Assembly: GCA_036346395.1 (NCBI GenBank)
Contig: CM070594.1
Coordinates: 30,103,385 to 30,167,384, forward strand
Direction of reading: 5' to 3'
DNA length: 64,000 nucleotides
Source of the DNA: Hsuehochloa calcarea
Taxonomy: Eukaryota; Streptophyta; Magnoliopsida; Poales; Poaceae
The first letter of the stretch is position 1. Each line of letters begins with the position of its first letter. This document shows positions 1 to 11,930 of the stretch, piece after piece. The position numbers and the translations under genes are program-made. The notes under the pieces were generated by a model. It saw only the letters and a program-made list of their open reading frames with translations, searched no databases and was not told where the DNA came from.

Positions 1-2890
1 AAAATGAGGATTATTAGATCCTCGTCAGTTTCCTTTCTAGAATAAGTTGTTATTACAATTCCATTTGATGCTGAAAAATTTCTATAACACGATTTGCCAT
101 GTTCCTTTAGAAGGTTTATTGACATGATCAGTAATGTGATGGCAATGTTGATTCCTTTATAAAGAAAGAGAGTTGTCCGCCTTTCGTAACATTTCTAAAA
201 CGATCAAATTTCCAGTTTTAGTGTTCATGCTCTTTTGGGGAATTCAAGTTCTTTGTGGTAAACATAGTTTGTCGAGTAAAGCGATATGTTGAAAAATTAT
301 AATAGTTCTTCCATGATGCGGGGGTTATGATCTTGAATACCCGTTTGTTCCTGACGGTTAAGGTCGGATATTCTATTTTTGTGAGGCCTATGTTTTCAAT
401 CTGTGGACTTCCCATATGTTTTCTCGAGTTCGTTGCCTAATTGGTTTTCCCGAGTTACGTGTTCCTTGCGAGTAGTAAGTGATTTTTCAGTTGGTGAAGA
501 TCGTTTCTATTTGCCTCTTCTTTCGAGAAGGAATCAACCCATTCTTTCCACGTGGGTCTTCCGGAATGTTTTCTAAGTGTTGTTATGGGCTTGATGTTAA
601 TACCTGTAGTAAATTGATCGCCTTTGGTGACATCGTTCAAATAAGAATATTTCAAGTTTAGCTTTCACGGTACCTTGGAGCTCGTGAATCAACTGGTAAC
701 TGAAATTATTTTGGGTAACTAGAGGAATTGGATTAACCTATTGTTTCTTAAAGATTTCGTGTGATTTAGTCCGAAAGGTTCCTTGGTTTGAGTTCGCAAA
801 GTGAGGTTGCAATAAAAGAATATTTTCGTTGATCTCTTCGAGACGAAGTTAATCCGTTTGCTTTCCGTGAAATCCTGTAAAAGGAAATGTTTCGAGTTTT
901 GAGGCTGAGAATATTTGGATCTCGTGTTTCCCAAGTAGATGAACTGTTTCGAGCAAGCTGGCCTGTTGAAGGATCTTATCGATTCTTAATTAAATCTTAT
1001 GGTTATTTGAAGCGTCCCTAAATTTGTTGCTCTTTCCGCTCAAGAGATGGCGAATTTCAAACGTAATATCTTTCTTCGAGTCGGTTTGTTATTTGCTATT
1101 CTCTTTTGAGGATGTGTGCCTCAATTATGAACTCGCTTTTGTTTTCCAAGATCACCTTTATTAGAATATTTCTTTTGGTTTCGCCTTTCGTGTTGAGCAA
1201 CGTCTTTCTGTGTGAATAAACTTATCTTTGTTCGCCTCTTCCTTTTGAGAAAGGATCACAGTTTTGGGTTGCAAAGTGTTTGTAAAGGGTATGTTTGGCA
1301 ACTGTTTGGTGGTAGATGAGTAATCGTAGCGGTGATATTTTACTACCAAGTTATTGGAGGAGTAGTAGAATGTAGAATGGTTTTGATCTGTATCTCTTGG
1401 GGGAAAAAAAAATTAATTCACATGGAATGTTTGGTTTCGAAGTAAGTTTGAAAAGTGTTACGACTGAGTAGAACCTATGGTATAGTGAAACTTCAGAACT
1501 TCAGTTCATGATTGAATGGTCGGTGATTATCGAAGGTATGGAAACCATGATTACTTATATAGAGCAACGCAATTGGATAATGATGCGAGATTTGGTGAGA
1601 AATTTCTAAGTATGCAATTGAGTGAGTATGTTAGAATTGGGGAAAATGTTGGAGAGTCAATTCGTTGATTTCCCTATATGTTATAATTGAAATTTGTGGT
1701 AGAGATCTTGGAGGTTAAATTTGGGTTTGCATTGTTATGCTAGACCTTTGGTCACACAATGATTATGTGTAGAGAAAGTGGAATAATGGAGTTTCCTGAT
1801 CAGTATATGATAATTGATATAACCCTTTTTGATGTAGTACATGATTGGGCGGGTTAAGGATTCTGAGTTGTTGTTCTTGGAAATTGGAGGTAATGTGATG
1901 GTGTGGAGCCTATTCTGTGGTGCCTTGAACGCCTTCTATTAAATCGATTCTGGTTAGTAGAATGAATTGTCTAGAGTATTCAGTGGATTCAAAATAGCCT
2001 CTCCACAATTGTGTGGATGATGTCCTCCGGTTTGATCATAATTGAGGATGTTTAACTAAGAGGTTTAAACGCAGGTGGTATGCGATGAATTCGAATTTCA
2101 AGGTTCGAGAGAAATTTTATTCCTAGAAGAGAGAAATTGAGGAAAATGATGTTTCATCGGATAATGAGGCGTTTTCTTGATTCTCGTTTGAGTTTTGTGG
2201 TTGACCGGTGTTTTCTGCAAATTGAGTCGACATTGTGTGGGCATGTTTGATTTCTTCCAATTCTGATAAACCACAAGAAGTATTTGATTTGGCATTCGAG
2301 TGATTTCTTCTTTGGTTGTTGTGGTGTTCATTTGTAAACTGCCTATTAAAAAAAACATACAAAGATTTGTTTCCGAGATGAATTGTCAAATTTGGGGATT
2401 TATTCTTTTAGCGGAGAGTTAGCATTACGTGGTTGCGATGAGGACTCTCTATTTCCAATTGGATTCTCTTCGTTCCTGAAACTTGCAGAAATTGGGAAGT
2501 TAGCATATCGTTTTGCCCATCTCTGGTTTATTCGCGAAATACACAACGCTCATTGTGTTCTCAATGAGTGAGCGGTGAGTCATTCAAAGTTTGAGATTTA
2601 GTAAAAGGCGTTGACCGTCAAGTAATGTCTTACCTTGATCCTCCTCTATTGAGTGAACTTAGAAATTGCGGGTTGAGCGTTAGGTCACCATCGTTTTACG
2701 TTTTTTGTGTTGTGGTTTCTACTCGAGAGAGAGGCCACTTGAGAATAGAGTCTCGCATGTGCGAGTAGTATTTAGACACATTCGTTTACGATATGTGCTA
2801 ATATGTTGAATGCAATTCCGTGATATTGTTAATCGTGTATTCGTTTCGTTGGTAGAATTCGGGGTCGAATTCCATGTAAGGGGGGTAGAG
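1..2890 (+). mobile_element. LARD-0 internal region (3' part), non-coding
   Basis: This stretch matches, nearly base for base over long blocks, the end of the LARD-A internal region (about 43020-45897) and of LARD-B (about 54840-57672). It leads into a polypurine tract and a 3' LTR. No reading frame resembles gag or pol on either strand; the longest open frames are under 90 codons and are not kept between copies. I read it as the downstream two thirds of the internal region of a non-autonomous large retrotransposon derivative, with its 5' LTR and primer-binding site left of the window. The first 30 or so bases differ from LARD-A. Confidence 0.85.
2855..2890 (+). other. Inverted repeat plus polypurine tract of LARD-0
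   Basis: A perfect inverted repeat (GAATTCG, loop GGGT, CGAATTC; 2855-2872) stands just before the purine run AAGGGGGGTAGAG, which abuts the 3' LTR. The purine run is the expected plus-strand primer for reverse transcription. The hairpin recurs, with different stem sequences, at the same place in LARD-A, LARD-B, D2 and element C. Confidence 0.8.
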
Positions 2891-5083
2891 TGTAATACCC
2901 CATAGTTGTTCGATGAAGAATAAATAAATTAGGAGAAGGATCAATTAGCAAAATGATTTAACAGATGTTTAGGGAGATTTTGCAAAGTTAGACAACCCGG
3001 CCGGGCTTTTAGCCCACTTGATTTCGGCCCAAGGTGGGAGGGGAGGAGGGCAACCGCCACAAGGTGGGAGGGCAAACCCTAGCCGCCACTCCCACCTCCC
3101 TTGGCCGCCACCCCACTCCCCTTTGGCTGCCTCCTGTCCTCCCTCCAAGAAGCCGCCTCCTCCCATTAGCACCTCCCTGCTTGGTGAAGCCCTGCTGCCG
3201 CGGTGAAGAAAGCCATGGTGGCTGCTGACCAAGAGGAAGGAGAAGGGAGCACAACCGGGGTTTTGATCGGCCAAGATGAGGAGGAAGGGGAAGGAGAAGA
3301 GGGGAAGATTTTTGGGAGGTGGATCAACGTCTCCTTGCTGGTCTACAAGGGTAACGAGAGACCCCATCGCTGTTTGATTGCGTTAGACTTGTCGATTCAA
3401 TGGTTTTAGTAGTATTGTGTAATCTCTGTCAGTAGATTGATTCAGTACAGAACGTTGTGACTCAGTTTTGGGTGTCTTAGAGGCAGAATTGGAGGTCTTC
3501 GCCTTCTGGAGAATTGTTCCTGGTTTCATTAGCTTTCTTTTGGCACCTGGATCACGAATTTTCACCCAGTATATTAAAAGTTATGACTGTTTTACTACGT
3601 GCTGGTCTGTCTGCCAGAATTGCTGGGTATAGTCGGTTGCACCTAGGTTTTGATCTAGTTAGAGTCAGACTCAGGTCGGCCACCCAACTAGGTTTATGAA
3701 GATAATTTCACCATGTTTCCAGGCTGATAAAAATCACTTTATTTGGATCAGTGGTTTAAAAGTTAGAGCCATTTCTTTCGGGCTGTTCTGAATTCTGGGC
3801 AGACTGCAATTATAGTTTTTCATTTAATGATTAGACCTCTGTATTGGCCGAATTAGAGTTTACCATCAACTAGAGTTTTGTAGCCAGTTAAGTTAAGAAA
3901 ATCTGGGCACTAGTTTCGTGTCGTTTCGAGTTCCAGATAATTAAATATGCTTTTTCTCGTACCGCTGCTCTTAAGGGCTGAAATCTGGCAGAATAGTTTA
4001 TTTTCAATTTGGGTCTATGCGGTATATTGAATAGTCAGGGGTTATTGTAGAACATCGGTAGCAGTGTTATATCGTTGTTCTTATTTTGGGAACATGCTTG
4101 TGTAGGCGGTGAGACATCCCGTGTGGGAACACCTCCGTTGCCTGCTAAAGAGTCACTATGCAAAAGGCAAGTAATGTATGCATAATGATATGTTGTTTAC
4201 ATGAATGTTTTGTGCCTTGTTCATGATGTTGATATACTGCAAGTACCTTGTATACTATGTTTGATGCAAAAATGTGATGTGTGAGTGAATGATTATATTT
4301 GTTCGTACTTGTAGAAGAATGCCATGTGTTTCTTTTCAATTATGAGTACTATTCAATATTGTCATGGGATCACATCATGACATGCATAAATTACATTTGT
4401 AAGACCCATCAATTCGGTATGGGCACTTGAAAATCCCATCAATTCGAAATGGGTACATGAGTCCACCATTCCAATGTGGGCCATGTTACGTGAGTCCACC
4501 ATTCCAATGTGGGCCACGTTGACTGATCGTATGAAACGTTCTTCATACGATTACTTTAAGTGAATACCGACGGTGTTTCACTCGCTATACCAGTATATGC
4601 TTTTAATATGTCCAATTCCTTCAATGCATCATTCCACTTCATCCATTCATAAATTCGTTTCGATAAATGTTCAAATGATGATTGTGATATATTGCTCATG
4701 GAATGTTTGATTGTTACATACAGTTACTTGCTGAGTCTTTGGCTCATTCTTGCTTTGTTGTTTTATTTAGGTAAATGACAAGGAAGAATGATCTTGTGGA
4801 GGGTAGTTCATCACGATGCACTCACTACCATAAACCAAACATTTTGAGGACTTTTACTGTCGTTAATTATGACTTGTGCTGAATTGTAATAAGCCAGTTT
4901 GGTCATAACTACCTTATCTCTCAGAATTGTTTATTTCTATTCCATTGATTAAACCTGATGATGAATTCTTGTTTCCGTATAATCTTCCTACTTGATTAAC
5001 CTGGTCATGTGATTTGATGTTATTCTTCTAAAGAGTAGTGGTTGTAGGTGACATCTTGACTTCCTTATAGTAAGGGTGTTACA
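2891..5083 (+). repeat. 3' LTR of LARD-0
   Basis: The LTR starts TGTAATACCCC after the polypurine tract and ends GGGTGTTACA (2193 bp). Its middle and 3' part match both LARD-A LTRs and the solo LTR at 34386-36629; its first roughly 500 bp diverge, so it is a separate subfamily. It holds a C-rich leader with the AAACCCTAGCCGCC motif (about 3074), a probable splice donor AAGG|GTAACG at 3351, the hairpin array (4405-4581), an inverted repeat TGAGTC-TTT-GGCTCA at 4732-4746 and a probable acceptor TTTATTTAG at 4770. The flank ggaaa (5084-5088) should be one copy of the TSD; the other lies outside the window. Confidence 0.9.
4405..4581 (+). other. Stem-loop array in LARD-0 LTR
   Basis: Four short hairpins follow one another: 4405-4423 and 4435-4453 (stem CCCAT/ATGGG), then 4463-4479 and 4496-4512 (stem CCAC/GTGG, loop CATTCCAAT). 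Two larger ones follow: 4526-4551 (10-bp arms ATCGTATGAA and TTCATACGAT) and 4560-4581 (GTGAATACC against GGTGTTTCAC). The same order is seen in every other LARD LTR in the window. In this copy the loops of the first two read TTCG where LARD-A reads TTCCAG. Confidence 0.85.
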
Positions 5084-7789
5084 GGAAACCTCCAATTAAT
5101 TTATCATCTAAAGATCACCGAAAGTTTCCATGCGACTCCAAAATAATATCATCCTATCAACCACTCCAATAATATAATTAATCCGACATCCCCGATTAAC
5201 TATACGCATATCACGCGTAAGCACAAATAAGACCTAACCGGGGAGTTACAATGGTCTAACTTACCAAACATTTTTTGTACTCAAACATGGATAAAAAGAT
5301 GCCATGCTCATGGCTAATATGCAACATGCACAACTAAAATTGTAACGCGGTAACATAAATAACACTAAAGATTTTACCACAACACTAGGTGTGCAAAATG
5401 CCATTGGGCGTCGTCTTCTCGGCCACTCATTCGTAGTCGTCGTCGTTTCCACGTCCGCTCGGCCTCTCGTTTGCATCTGTCGTAGTTGTCGTACGTCGAG
5501 CTCGTCCGCATCCACCTCAGCCGTAGTCATCGCCGATCTCATTCGCGTTCGTGTACGCCTCCGCCGCATGCGCCGCGCCCTCGACGCCGCATCCCTGAGC
5601 CACTACCGACCCACGCCGTGCCATCCAAGGCTGCCATGCCGCATGCAAGATATATGCATATGCCGGTCTTGCTCCGAATGCCAACGCCAAACTGTCGCGC
5701 CGCGCCACAGCCAGCCAAGCTGTCCGCGCCCTTGGTTTTGGTCGCGTCACATGCATGCATGCCTGCTGAGTGCGCGCATGCACCGCCACATGCACGGCTC
5801 CGGCCGCCTCTCTATCTTGGTGCCGTGGCATTGGCGTGTCAATGACGGTCGTGCAAGACACCGACCGCCACTGCACCGTCTCCCTCAGCGTCACATACGC
5901 CGCTACATGCATCACCGTCGCATGCATGTGCTTCACAGCGTGCCGCCTTGGCCTCGTCGCATCGCCTCGGCCACACGGCCGTCGTCATTGCAGTGCCCGT
6001 GGCCGCCGCCGCGGCGCCTCAGCTCGGGCCACCACGCCGCTGCTTCTCCCAGCTGCCTTGCCTTTTTCACTACTCGTTGACGCTGCTGCTCCCAGCCGCT
6101 CCCACACCGGACCACCGCGCATTCCTCGGCTCCTTGGCGCCGGTGCCGATGCCGTGCCATAGCTCCGCAGGTTTGCCGGCCGCCGCTGCAGCATGCATGC
6201 AGCGCACGCATGCACTGCTGCATGGATCCGCCGGCCGCGCCGCCTTTCGCCAGCCCTCCTGTGCCCTTGATGCCCACGTCGCCAACTTGCACAGGCAGCC
6301 ACCAAACCGTGTCTCGGTGCTGCGCCGCTGCTCCGCCATTGTAGCACCTCGCCCTCATGTCTATGCCTCTATGGTGCCTCAATGCCGTCCCATCGAAGCC
6401 GCTGCCGCCTCCGAGCCCAAGCTCCAGCCGTCACACCGCTGCTCCGGACTGATAGTGCACACATGCACAGCTGTTCTTCCTCCCTCATCTCAAGAACGCC
6501 CAAATGGCCTTGGATGCGAAAAATTCTAGGATGAAAGGAATGCTTGAGTGATGGGGAAGGCAATGCGAAAAATACTATGACATGCATTGCATGATTTTAG
6601 GTTTTGGATTGGAATTGGGAGGAGAGATGTGTGATGTTTTGAGCTCATGTTCATGGAGAAAAGAAATGGGAGCAGCCTGTTGGGGAAAAGAGGGCGTGGG
6701 AAGAAAAGTGACAGGGAGATGGGTCTTTGCTCAGTTCGGTGGGGAGAAAAGAAATGATATAGACGGGGATAGAAAAGCAGGAGTGGCAGGAAGGGGATCA
6801 TTCGGCTGGGAGGTGATGGCATGGGTTTGGTTGGATTAAAGAAAGATGGCAGTGTGTGTGAGGGGCTTTTTTCAGTTTTGTCTAGCAGCAGTAGTAGTAG
6901 TCGGTAGTACTAGCATTGATTTAGCTCTTGTCGATTGAAAGCTAACAAGAGATGGCATGGATGTTGTGTTTGGGGGGGAAGAGAAGGGTCGTGTGGTGGG
7001 ATGGGGTTGGAGAGATAAGGAATAGACAGTGGGGGATGGCTTTCGGCTGGGGCAATCGAAATGGGCATGCATGCGATTGCTTTGTGAGAGAGAAGGAATA
7101 GGCAGTGGGGGAGATGCCAGGGAGAGAAATTGGCAGTGAGGTGAGATGGCTCGACTGGGAGTAGGAAAAATGATAGTGAAATAAATAGTAGTGCACTAGG
7201 AGATGGATTGGAGAAAAAGGTAGGGAAAAATATGGACATGCGGTATTTTATCTGCTACTTCTTTTTCTCCTCTCGCGAAATTGCTCAAATTGTCATGCAT
7301 ACGTAAACGAATTATAGAAATGGGTTGGTTGTGCGATGACGATCGCGGTGGTATGCCATGCATGGCTTGATTCTATGTTTTGGATGATATTTGAAGGAGA
7401 GAAGTAAAACGAGTTAGTAGGGAATGAAAAATAGGAGATGATAGGAAAAGAAGGGACGCGCACGGTCGAACTGGAAAGAGAGCGACGATGCGATTGAATG
7501 CATGATGACATAATTTTTGAAATACATGCTAAAACAAGAAATCAATATAATTTAATTTTTAATTACAGTCTTTTAAACGATTTGATTTAATATTTAATAT
7601 TATTGTTGTTGTTTTTATGCAACTTTTTAAACAACTCTATTTAACTTTAAATGCAACCTTTCAATTAATTTGATTTGATTTTACAAGAAATTTTTTGCTT
7701 AACATGTGAATTTATTTAACACAGTCTAATATTTAATAGATCGTCAAATTAAATATTAACATCTTGATTCCTAAAATTGGGGTGTTACA
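5084..7789 (-). repeat. LTR-E, partial minus-strand LTR
   Basis: On the minus strand this begins TGTAACACCCC at 7789, a typical gypsy LTR start, and runs to the point where LARD-0 was inserted. Reading that strand: an AT-rich part (7789-7500), a pyrimidine-rich stretch (about 7250-6840), a CpG-rich leader (6530-5391), then a textbook splice donor TTTG|GTAAGTT at about 5257-5267. That is the same plan as the other LTRs here and supports the minus orientation. The CpG-rich part yields open frames up to 229 codons in several frames at once; I treat them as compositional artefacts. CATGCA motifs are frequent. The flank cagaa (7790-7794) is the expected TSD copy. No match elsewhere in the window. 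Confidence 0.65.
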
Positions 7790-7792
7790 CAG

Positions 7793-8145
7793 AATGTTAT
7801 TTCCCGTTCGAGTGTTGAGGCTGAATTCAGAGCTATGACGTCGTTGACAGCTGAGATCACATGGTTTCGGTGGCTACCTGAGGATTTCAGTGTTTCAGTT
7901 TCTGCACCGACTCCTCTCTTATCAGATAGTACTGGTGCAATCAGCATTGCTCGAGATCCGGTGAAGTATGAGCTCACAAACACATTGGAGTAGATACTTC
8001 GTATATGAGATCGCAGGTGCAAAGGCAAGTTATTGCTCTTCAGTATGTGCCTTCGGAGCTCCAGTTAGCATATTTATTCAAGGTATGGACTAGAGTTCAA
8101 CATAGTTTTTACCTCTCCAAACTCAGTATTGTTAGTCCACCATGA
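7793..8145 (+). pseudogene. Copia RNase H C-terminal remnant
   Basis: The translation starts inside the RNase H domain (motifs SSVEAEFRAM, then LLSDSTGAISIARDPV, then a KHIGVD-like step and ALQYVPSELQLA) and ends with a stop at 8143-8145. These are standard Ty1/copia RNase H C-terminal motifs, and the last part (FYLSKLS) is typical of a small copia lineage common in grasses. The frame is broken near 7980 by loss of one A in a run, just before the conserved KHI motif. The upstream part of pol was separated by the LTR-E insertion and is not in the window. A purine tract (8145-8158) and the LTR start follow at once. Confidence 0.85.
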
Positions 8146-8947
8146 GCTTGAGAGGGGGTGTTAGATATTACTTTGTATAGGGGTGCTTGTTGCATATTTA
8201 TCAACATTGTAACTTGTATATTAGGCCCCTTTGGTCCATTGAAATAGGACAAGCCTAATGTAACATGCCAATTTTCAGAGCCTAAAAAAAATCCTTTGGT
8301 TAGTTAGTAGGAAGAAAATTCACCATTTGGATTTATTTGAATTAAATTTAAAAGCTTAAATATGGACTTTGTGTAACAAAACAAATTAATATGACTAAAG
8401 TCAACATGAACAATAGTCAAAACTATTTTATTTGGATTCTATGTGTTTGGATATATATTCTAGAATTTTCTAAATTTTTTTTTCAAGTTCATTTGCTATT
8501 TTCCATTGCTTATTTGAATATCTGCTATTTTCTAAAAAGGAAAAACTAATTTAAATCTCCAAACAGTCGTTGGGCTGAATCTCTCCTACCAAAGATTTGC
8601 TCATTTGGCCCATCTCTCCGTAGCCGTCCGATCAGGACTGGACGGCGATCTCGCCCGCACGCGCGCGCCTCACCCACCCTGTCTCACTGCCAGGTGGGCC
8701 CCACCGCCTTCGTCCTCGCCGCGTTCTTCTCGGCGCGGACGCGCATGCAAGAACCGCCATGGGCGGTCAACGCCGAAGCCGCGCGCGGCGCCTCAACCTC
8801 CCGTTCCTCCGCGTGTGCGCGCGACTCGCGCCCACCGCCGCCACGAACCCCACCCCTTCTTCCTTCTTCTCCGCGGGCATGCGCACGAAGCCGCAACCGC
8901 CGCCCACGACCTCCACGCCGCCACGCCGCTTTGGACCTCCCCGGGCC

Positions 8948-8956
8948 CTATAAAGG
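8948..8956 (+). promoter_or_regulatory. TATA box of solo LTR-C
   Basis: CTATAAAGG lies between a GC-rich upstream block and a CT-rich leader. The same position in both element-C LTRs carries TATAAAAG on the minus strand (14409-14418 and 23204-23213). Transcription would start about 30 bp downstream, near 8980. Confidence 0.7.
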
Positions 8957-10900
8957 ACAGCCCCGGGCACCCCTCGCGTCACCCATCCCAAATCCGCCAC
9001 CCACTCCCTCTCTCTCGCCCTGTGCTCGCCGGAATCGGGAATCCAACGCCGCCGACACCGAAGGCTTGGAGCTTCGATTGCGCCGCCTTCGTCGCTCCTG
9101 CGTCGTCGTAGCCGCCACCGTGGGATTCGCCGTGACGCCGCGAAGCTGGTGCTCACCTCGCCTTCGCCGGAGGAGCCCTCCAACGCCGTCGCCGTCGAGC
9201 CCGTACCTCCTCCTCCGCCGAAGCCTCACCGCCGGCCACCTCGCTCGTCCTTGAGCACCAGTGAGCACACCCTTGAGACCCCCGTGTTCCCCTCTACCTC
9301 CCTGTACCACTCATCGCCGTTAACTCGCTTGGGTCCAGTGCGCCGTCCATGTCACCTGCCACCTCGGCGCCGTGCGCACATGTCATCCCTGGTGGCGCCG
9401 CGTCAGCGCCACGCGCACGCGAGTGCGCCACCTCAGCCCCATCCCTGGTCCAGTGGCTCGGTGGACTTGGTCCACCGTGAGCCTGGTCACTGACATGCGG
9501 ATCCCACATGTCAGTTAATTCTTTAATTCTTTTAATTCCTGGAAAATCCTTCGCTGACGTTATGTTTGCGCAATAATCCGATTTTTCTATTGAGAAATAA
9601 TTTGGAATTCCAGTAAATCCTATTTTTAGGGTTTTTCTTTTGATTCAAACTTTGAAACCTTATAACTTTTGCATCCTAACTCCAAATCCATCCATTCAAA
9701 TTTCTAAATTTGTATAAAATCAAGATCTATCTATTGGAGATTTTTAATTATTTTATTGGAGTTATTTGCTTCTATTATTTATTTATTCTTTTGTTTGCTT
9801 ATTCGAGTAGACTTGACGATATACGGAAGGTTTGAGGAAGAAGGAGCTTTCCAAGACCAAGACCAAGACTGAACCTATTCCAAGGCAAGCTATACCCTTG
9901 ACCATTTTGCTTCCAGTTTTATAAAAGTATTTTAATTCAAATTCTGCATCTTAATTCAAGTATTTATTTAAAAGCTTTTGGGTGCGATGTTAATCCTACA
10001 TTGTTATGCCATCCTTGTTAATTGCTATGTCACGATTCCTTGTCACCTTAGTTGGTATTTGGTGGTAAATATTGTAGCACCAACGTGGGTTGGTTAGTTG
10101 CGTGATTAGATTGCTTAGCCATGCCACGAATCACTTGTCATGTATACTTCTTTGTTATAAATTGACTAAGTGAATATGAAACTGTGTGAACAAACCGTGT
10201 GTACTATGTGTCTTTGTGGCATATGTTGCACTTAAATTAACCAGGTGGTAAAAGGAGTTGGGTGAGGCAAGGGTGAATCTTGTGTGAAAGGGTGGATATG
10301 TGTGGATGTGAATAATATTAATCTGTGTGTCTATGTGGTTTGGTTAGTGGAAGTCTTGCCTTGGTCAATTAAGGACCTCACCATGTGCGTCATTGAACTG
10401 AGCTTCCTGTACGACCACATGCCTGTTTTGAGACGGGCCTAGCATAGTAAGATAAGGTATCTGAAATGCTTTGTTATGCTTAGCGTTAGCTACACTAAGT
10501 GTATCTTGTGGGTAAAGTGTACAAACCTCTGCAGAGTGTAATTTAATCTATTCGAATAGCCGCGTCCGCGGTCATGGACAATGCTCGGGGATTTCACACT
10601 AGGGGTAGATTTTTCATAAAACTGTGTGGGAAGGGAGCCTTGTGATTAAATCATCTAGCTATGTGAATAAACTGTCAGGCTGTATGTGTCTTTGTGAAAT
10701 AACTGGTTAAGATTACTATTGTCTATTGGTTTTACCTGTTTTCAATCTATTAATTGTATTAAATTGCAAAGGTTGCATTTATGCAAAAGAGCCACAAAGT
10801 GCCTTCCTTTGTAAAAAGCCAGCATATATACATTTTGCATCTCTGTGGTGTGGCTTGCGAGTACGGTGTGTACTCACGCTTGTTTTGACGAATCAAGCAG

Positions 10901-10950
10901 AGGAGGAGTCTTCACCAGCATTCGAGGACGAGTACATTGAAGGTGCCTAA
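10901..10950 (+). other. Candidate LTR-encoded terminal exon
   Basis: After a possible acceptor (AAGCAG at 10895-10900) an open stretch encodes a short acidic peptide ending ESSPAFEDEYIEGA and a stop. The element-C LTRs, minus strand (about 12230-12275 and 21020-21065), encode ESSPAFEEEFYEG. In the run S-S-P-A-F-E every codon differs at the third base while the residue is unchanged; the next changes are D/E and Y/F. That pattern points to past selection on protein. The upstream exon could be the block ending with a GC donor at 9884. Function unknown. Confidence 0.5.
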
Positions 10951-11249
10951 TCGTGAGGTCTTGATTCCAGTCGGTTGCCTGTGGTGAATCGATGGGGTGC
11001 CACTACCTTTTTCGTTTCCGCTGTCGTTTATTTTCTCTGTTAGCCTTGCGTGGCTCAGTAATTGTAACTCGACCTTAAGGTCAAAACCATTACTTATTAA
11101 TCAAAGTTATTCGTTTATGTTACTATTCGCTTGTATGGATCGATTTCCATCTTTGTTAACACTGTGTGCACTAGCGTGATCCTGGGCTAGTGCATTAAAC
11201 ACAGAGGGTCCTGAATCGTAATTTTGGGTCCCGACACCTAATTCCAACA

Positions 11250-11909
11250 ATTATCATTATATCTAAAAGTTACATACGTAATTCACATTATATGAACAAG
11301 TCGCAAAGAGTCTTATGACAAACCACATATGTAAATAATCTTAATTGTCCACAAAGGATCCTTAGAGTAATATATGTATGTATGCACGTATTTATCTACA
11401 AAAAATCCCACTTACTTAAAAGGTGACGAGGTAGATGGCAGACTCATCAGCACCACTAAATATATTTTTATAATAGTAAAGATATAATTTTGTGAAAGGA
11501 AGACTCGATCCTCTTCTTTGACCAACAGCATCATAATCACGTCAATTCTTCTTCTCAGCAGAACCAGTTCATAAAAAATACCATAATTCTCTCGGCACCC
11601 AAATAGTGAAATAATCACAGGCATATCAGAAATGTACTTGCTGAAAGCAACCAAAATTCACCAAATAATGAGAACATCATTCAGCGTGGAAGATACGAAA
11701 CACCTCTAGAAAGGGATACAGAAGGTTGTATGTTCTGATGTGACTTAAGGTGCCACTCTCCATTCCAGATTTAATGAAAATAAAAGATCAGTTTTTTCGT
11801 TTTGCTTTATTTCAGATTAAAAATGGAATAAACATTAGGTTTTGAGAAGATATTTAGTTAGAAGACTCTATTAAAAAAGTCAATATCCACTCCTTTTTAA
11901 TGTAGTAAG
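11250..11909. other. Unassigned AT-rich block
   Basis: About 660 bp that I cannot place in any element of the window. There is an 80-codon open frame on the minus strand (11412-11654) with no recognisable motif, probably chance. It may be old host intergenic sequence, more of the copia LTR, or an older eroded repeat. It is the ground into which the D1 LTR (11910) was inserted. Confidence 0.5.
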
Positions 11910-11930
11910 TGTAACACCCCAGTCCAACAC

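Larger units (their letters stand above)
8259..11236 (+). repeat. Solo LTR of the element-C family
   Basis: A 2978-bp LTR begins TGTAACATGCC and ends TGGGTCCCGACA, flanked on both sides by cctaa (8254-8258 and 11237-11241). No internal region is present, so it arose by LTR-LTR recombination. On the plus strand it matches, in order, the minus-strand LTRs of element C: AT-rich start, TATA box (8948-8956), CpG-rich leader, an exon-like block ending in a GC-type donor (AAG|GCAAGC at 9884), a GAGTAC/GTACTC inverted repeat (10859-10875) and a short terminal exon (10901-10950). It is clearly diverged from element C, so it belongs to an older or different subfamily. Confidence 0.92.
8159..11249 (+). 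repeat. Short copia 3' LTR, split by a solo LTR
   Basis: Directly after the purine tract GAGAGGGGG comes TGTTAGA (8159), a copia-type LTR start. Sequence runs to 8258, is interrupted by the solo LTR 8259-11236 with its TSD cctaa, and resumes as TTCCAACA, nearly complementary to the start. If that is the LTR end (11249), the LTR is only about 108 bp, which is very short. The true end might lie further right in the unassigned block. Confidence 0.4.

Noticed and set aside
3074..3090. AAACCCTA motifs as interstitial telomere repeats
   Set aside because: Single copies, each in an LTR leader just upstream of the C-rich part; they are telo-box-like promoter or leader motifs and not tandem arrays.
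3009..3409. Pro/Gly-rich frames in both directions
   Set aside because: Leader of the LARD-0 LTR; not conserved as protein among the other LTRs except for a few residues before the splice donor.
5391..6529. Open frames of up to 229 codons in overlapping frames on both strands
   Set aside because: CpG-rich, low-complexity translations (Arg, His, Ala, Pro) with several frames open at once; it is the leader region of LTR-E and shows no domain.
11412..11654. 80-codon minus-strand frame as a small gene
   Set aside because: No recognisable motif or start context; AT-rich surroundings make a chance frame likely.
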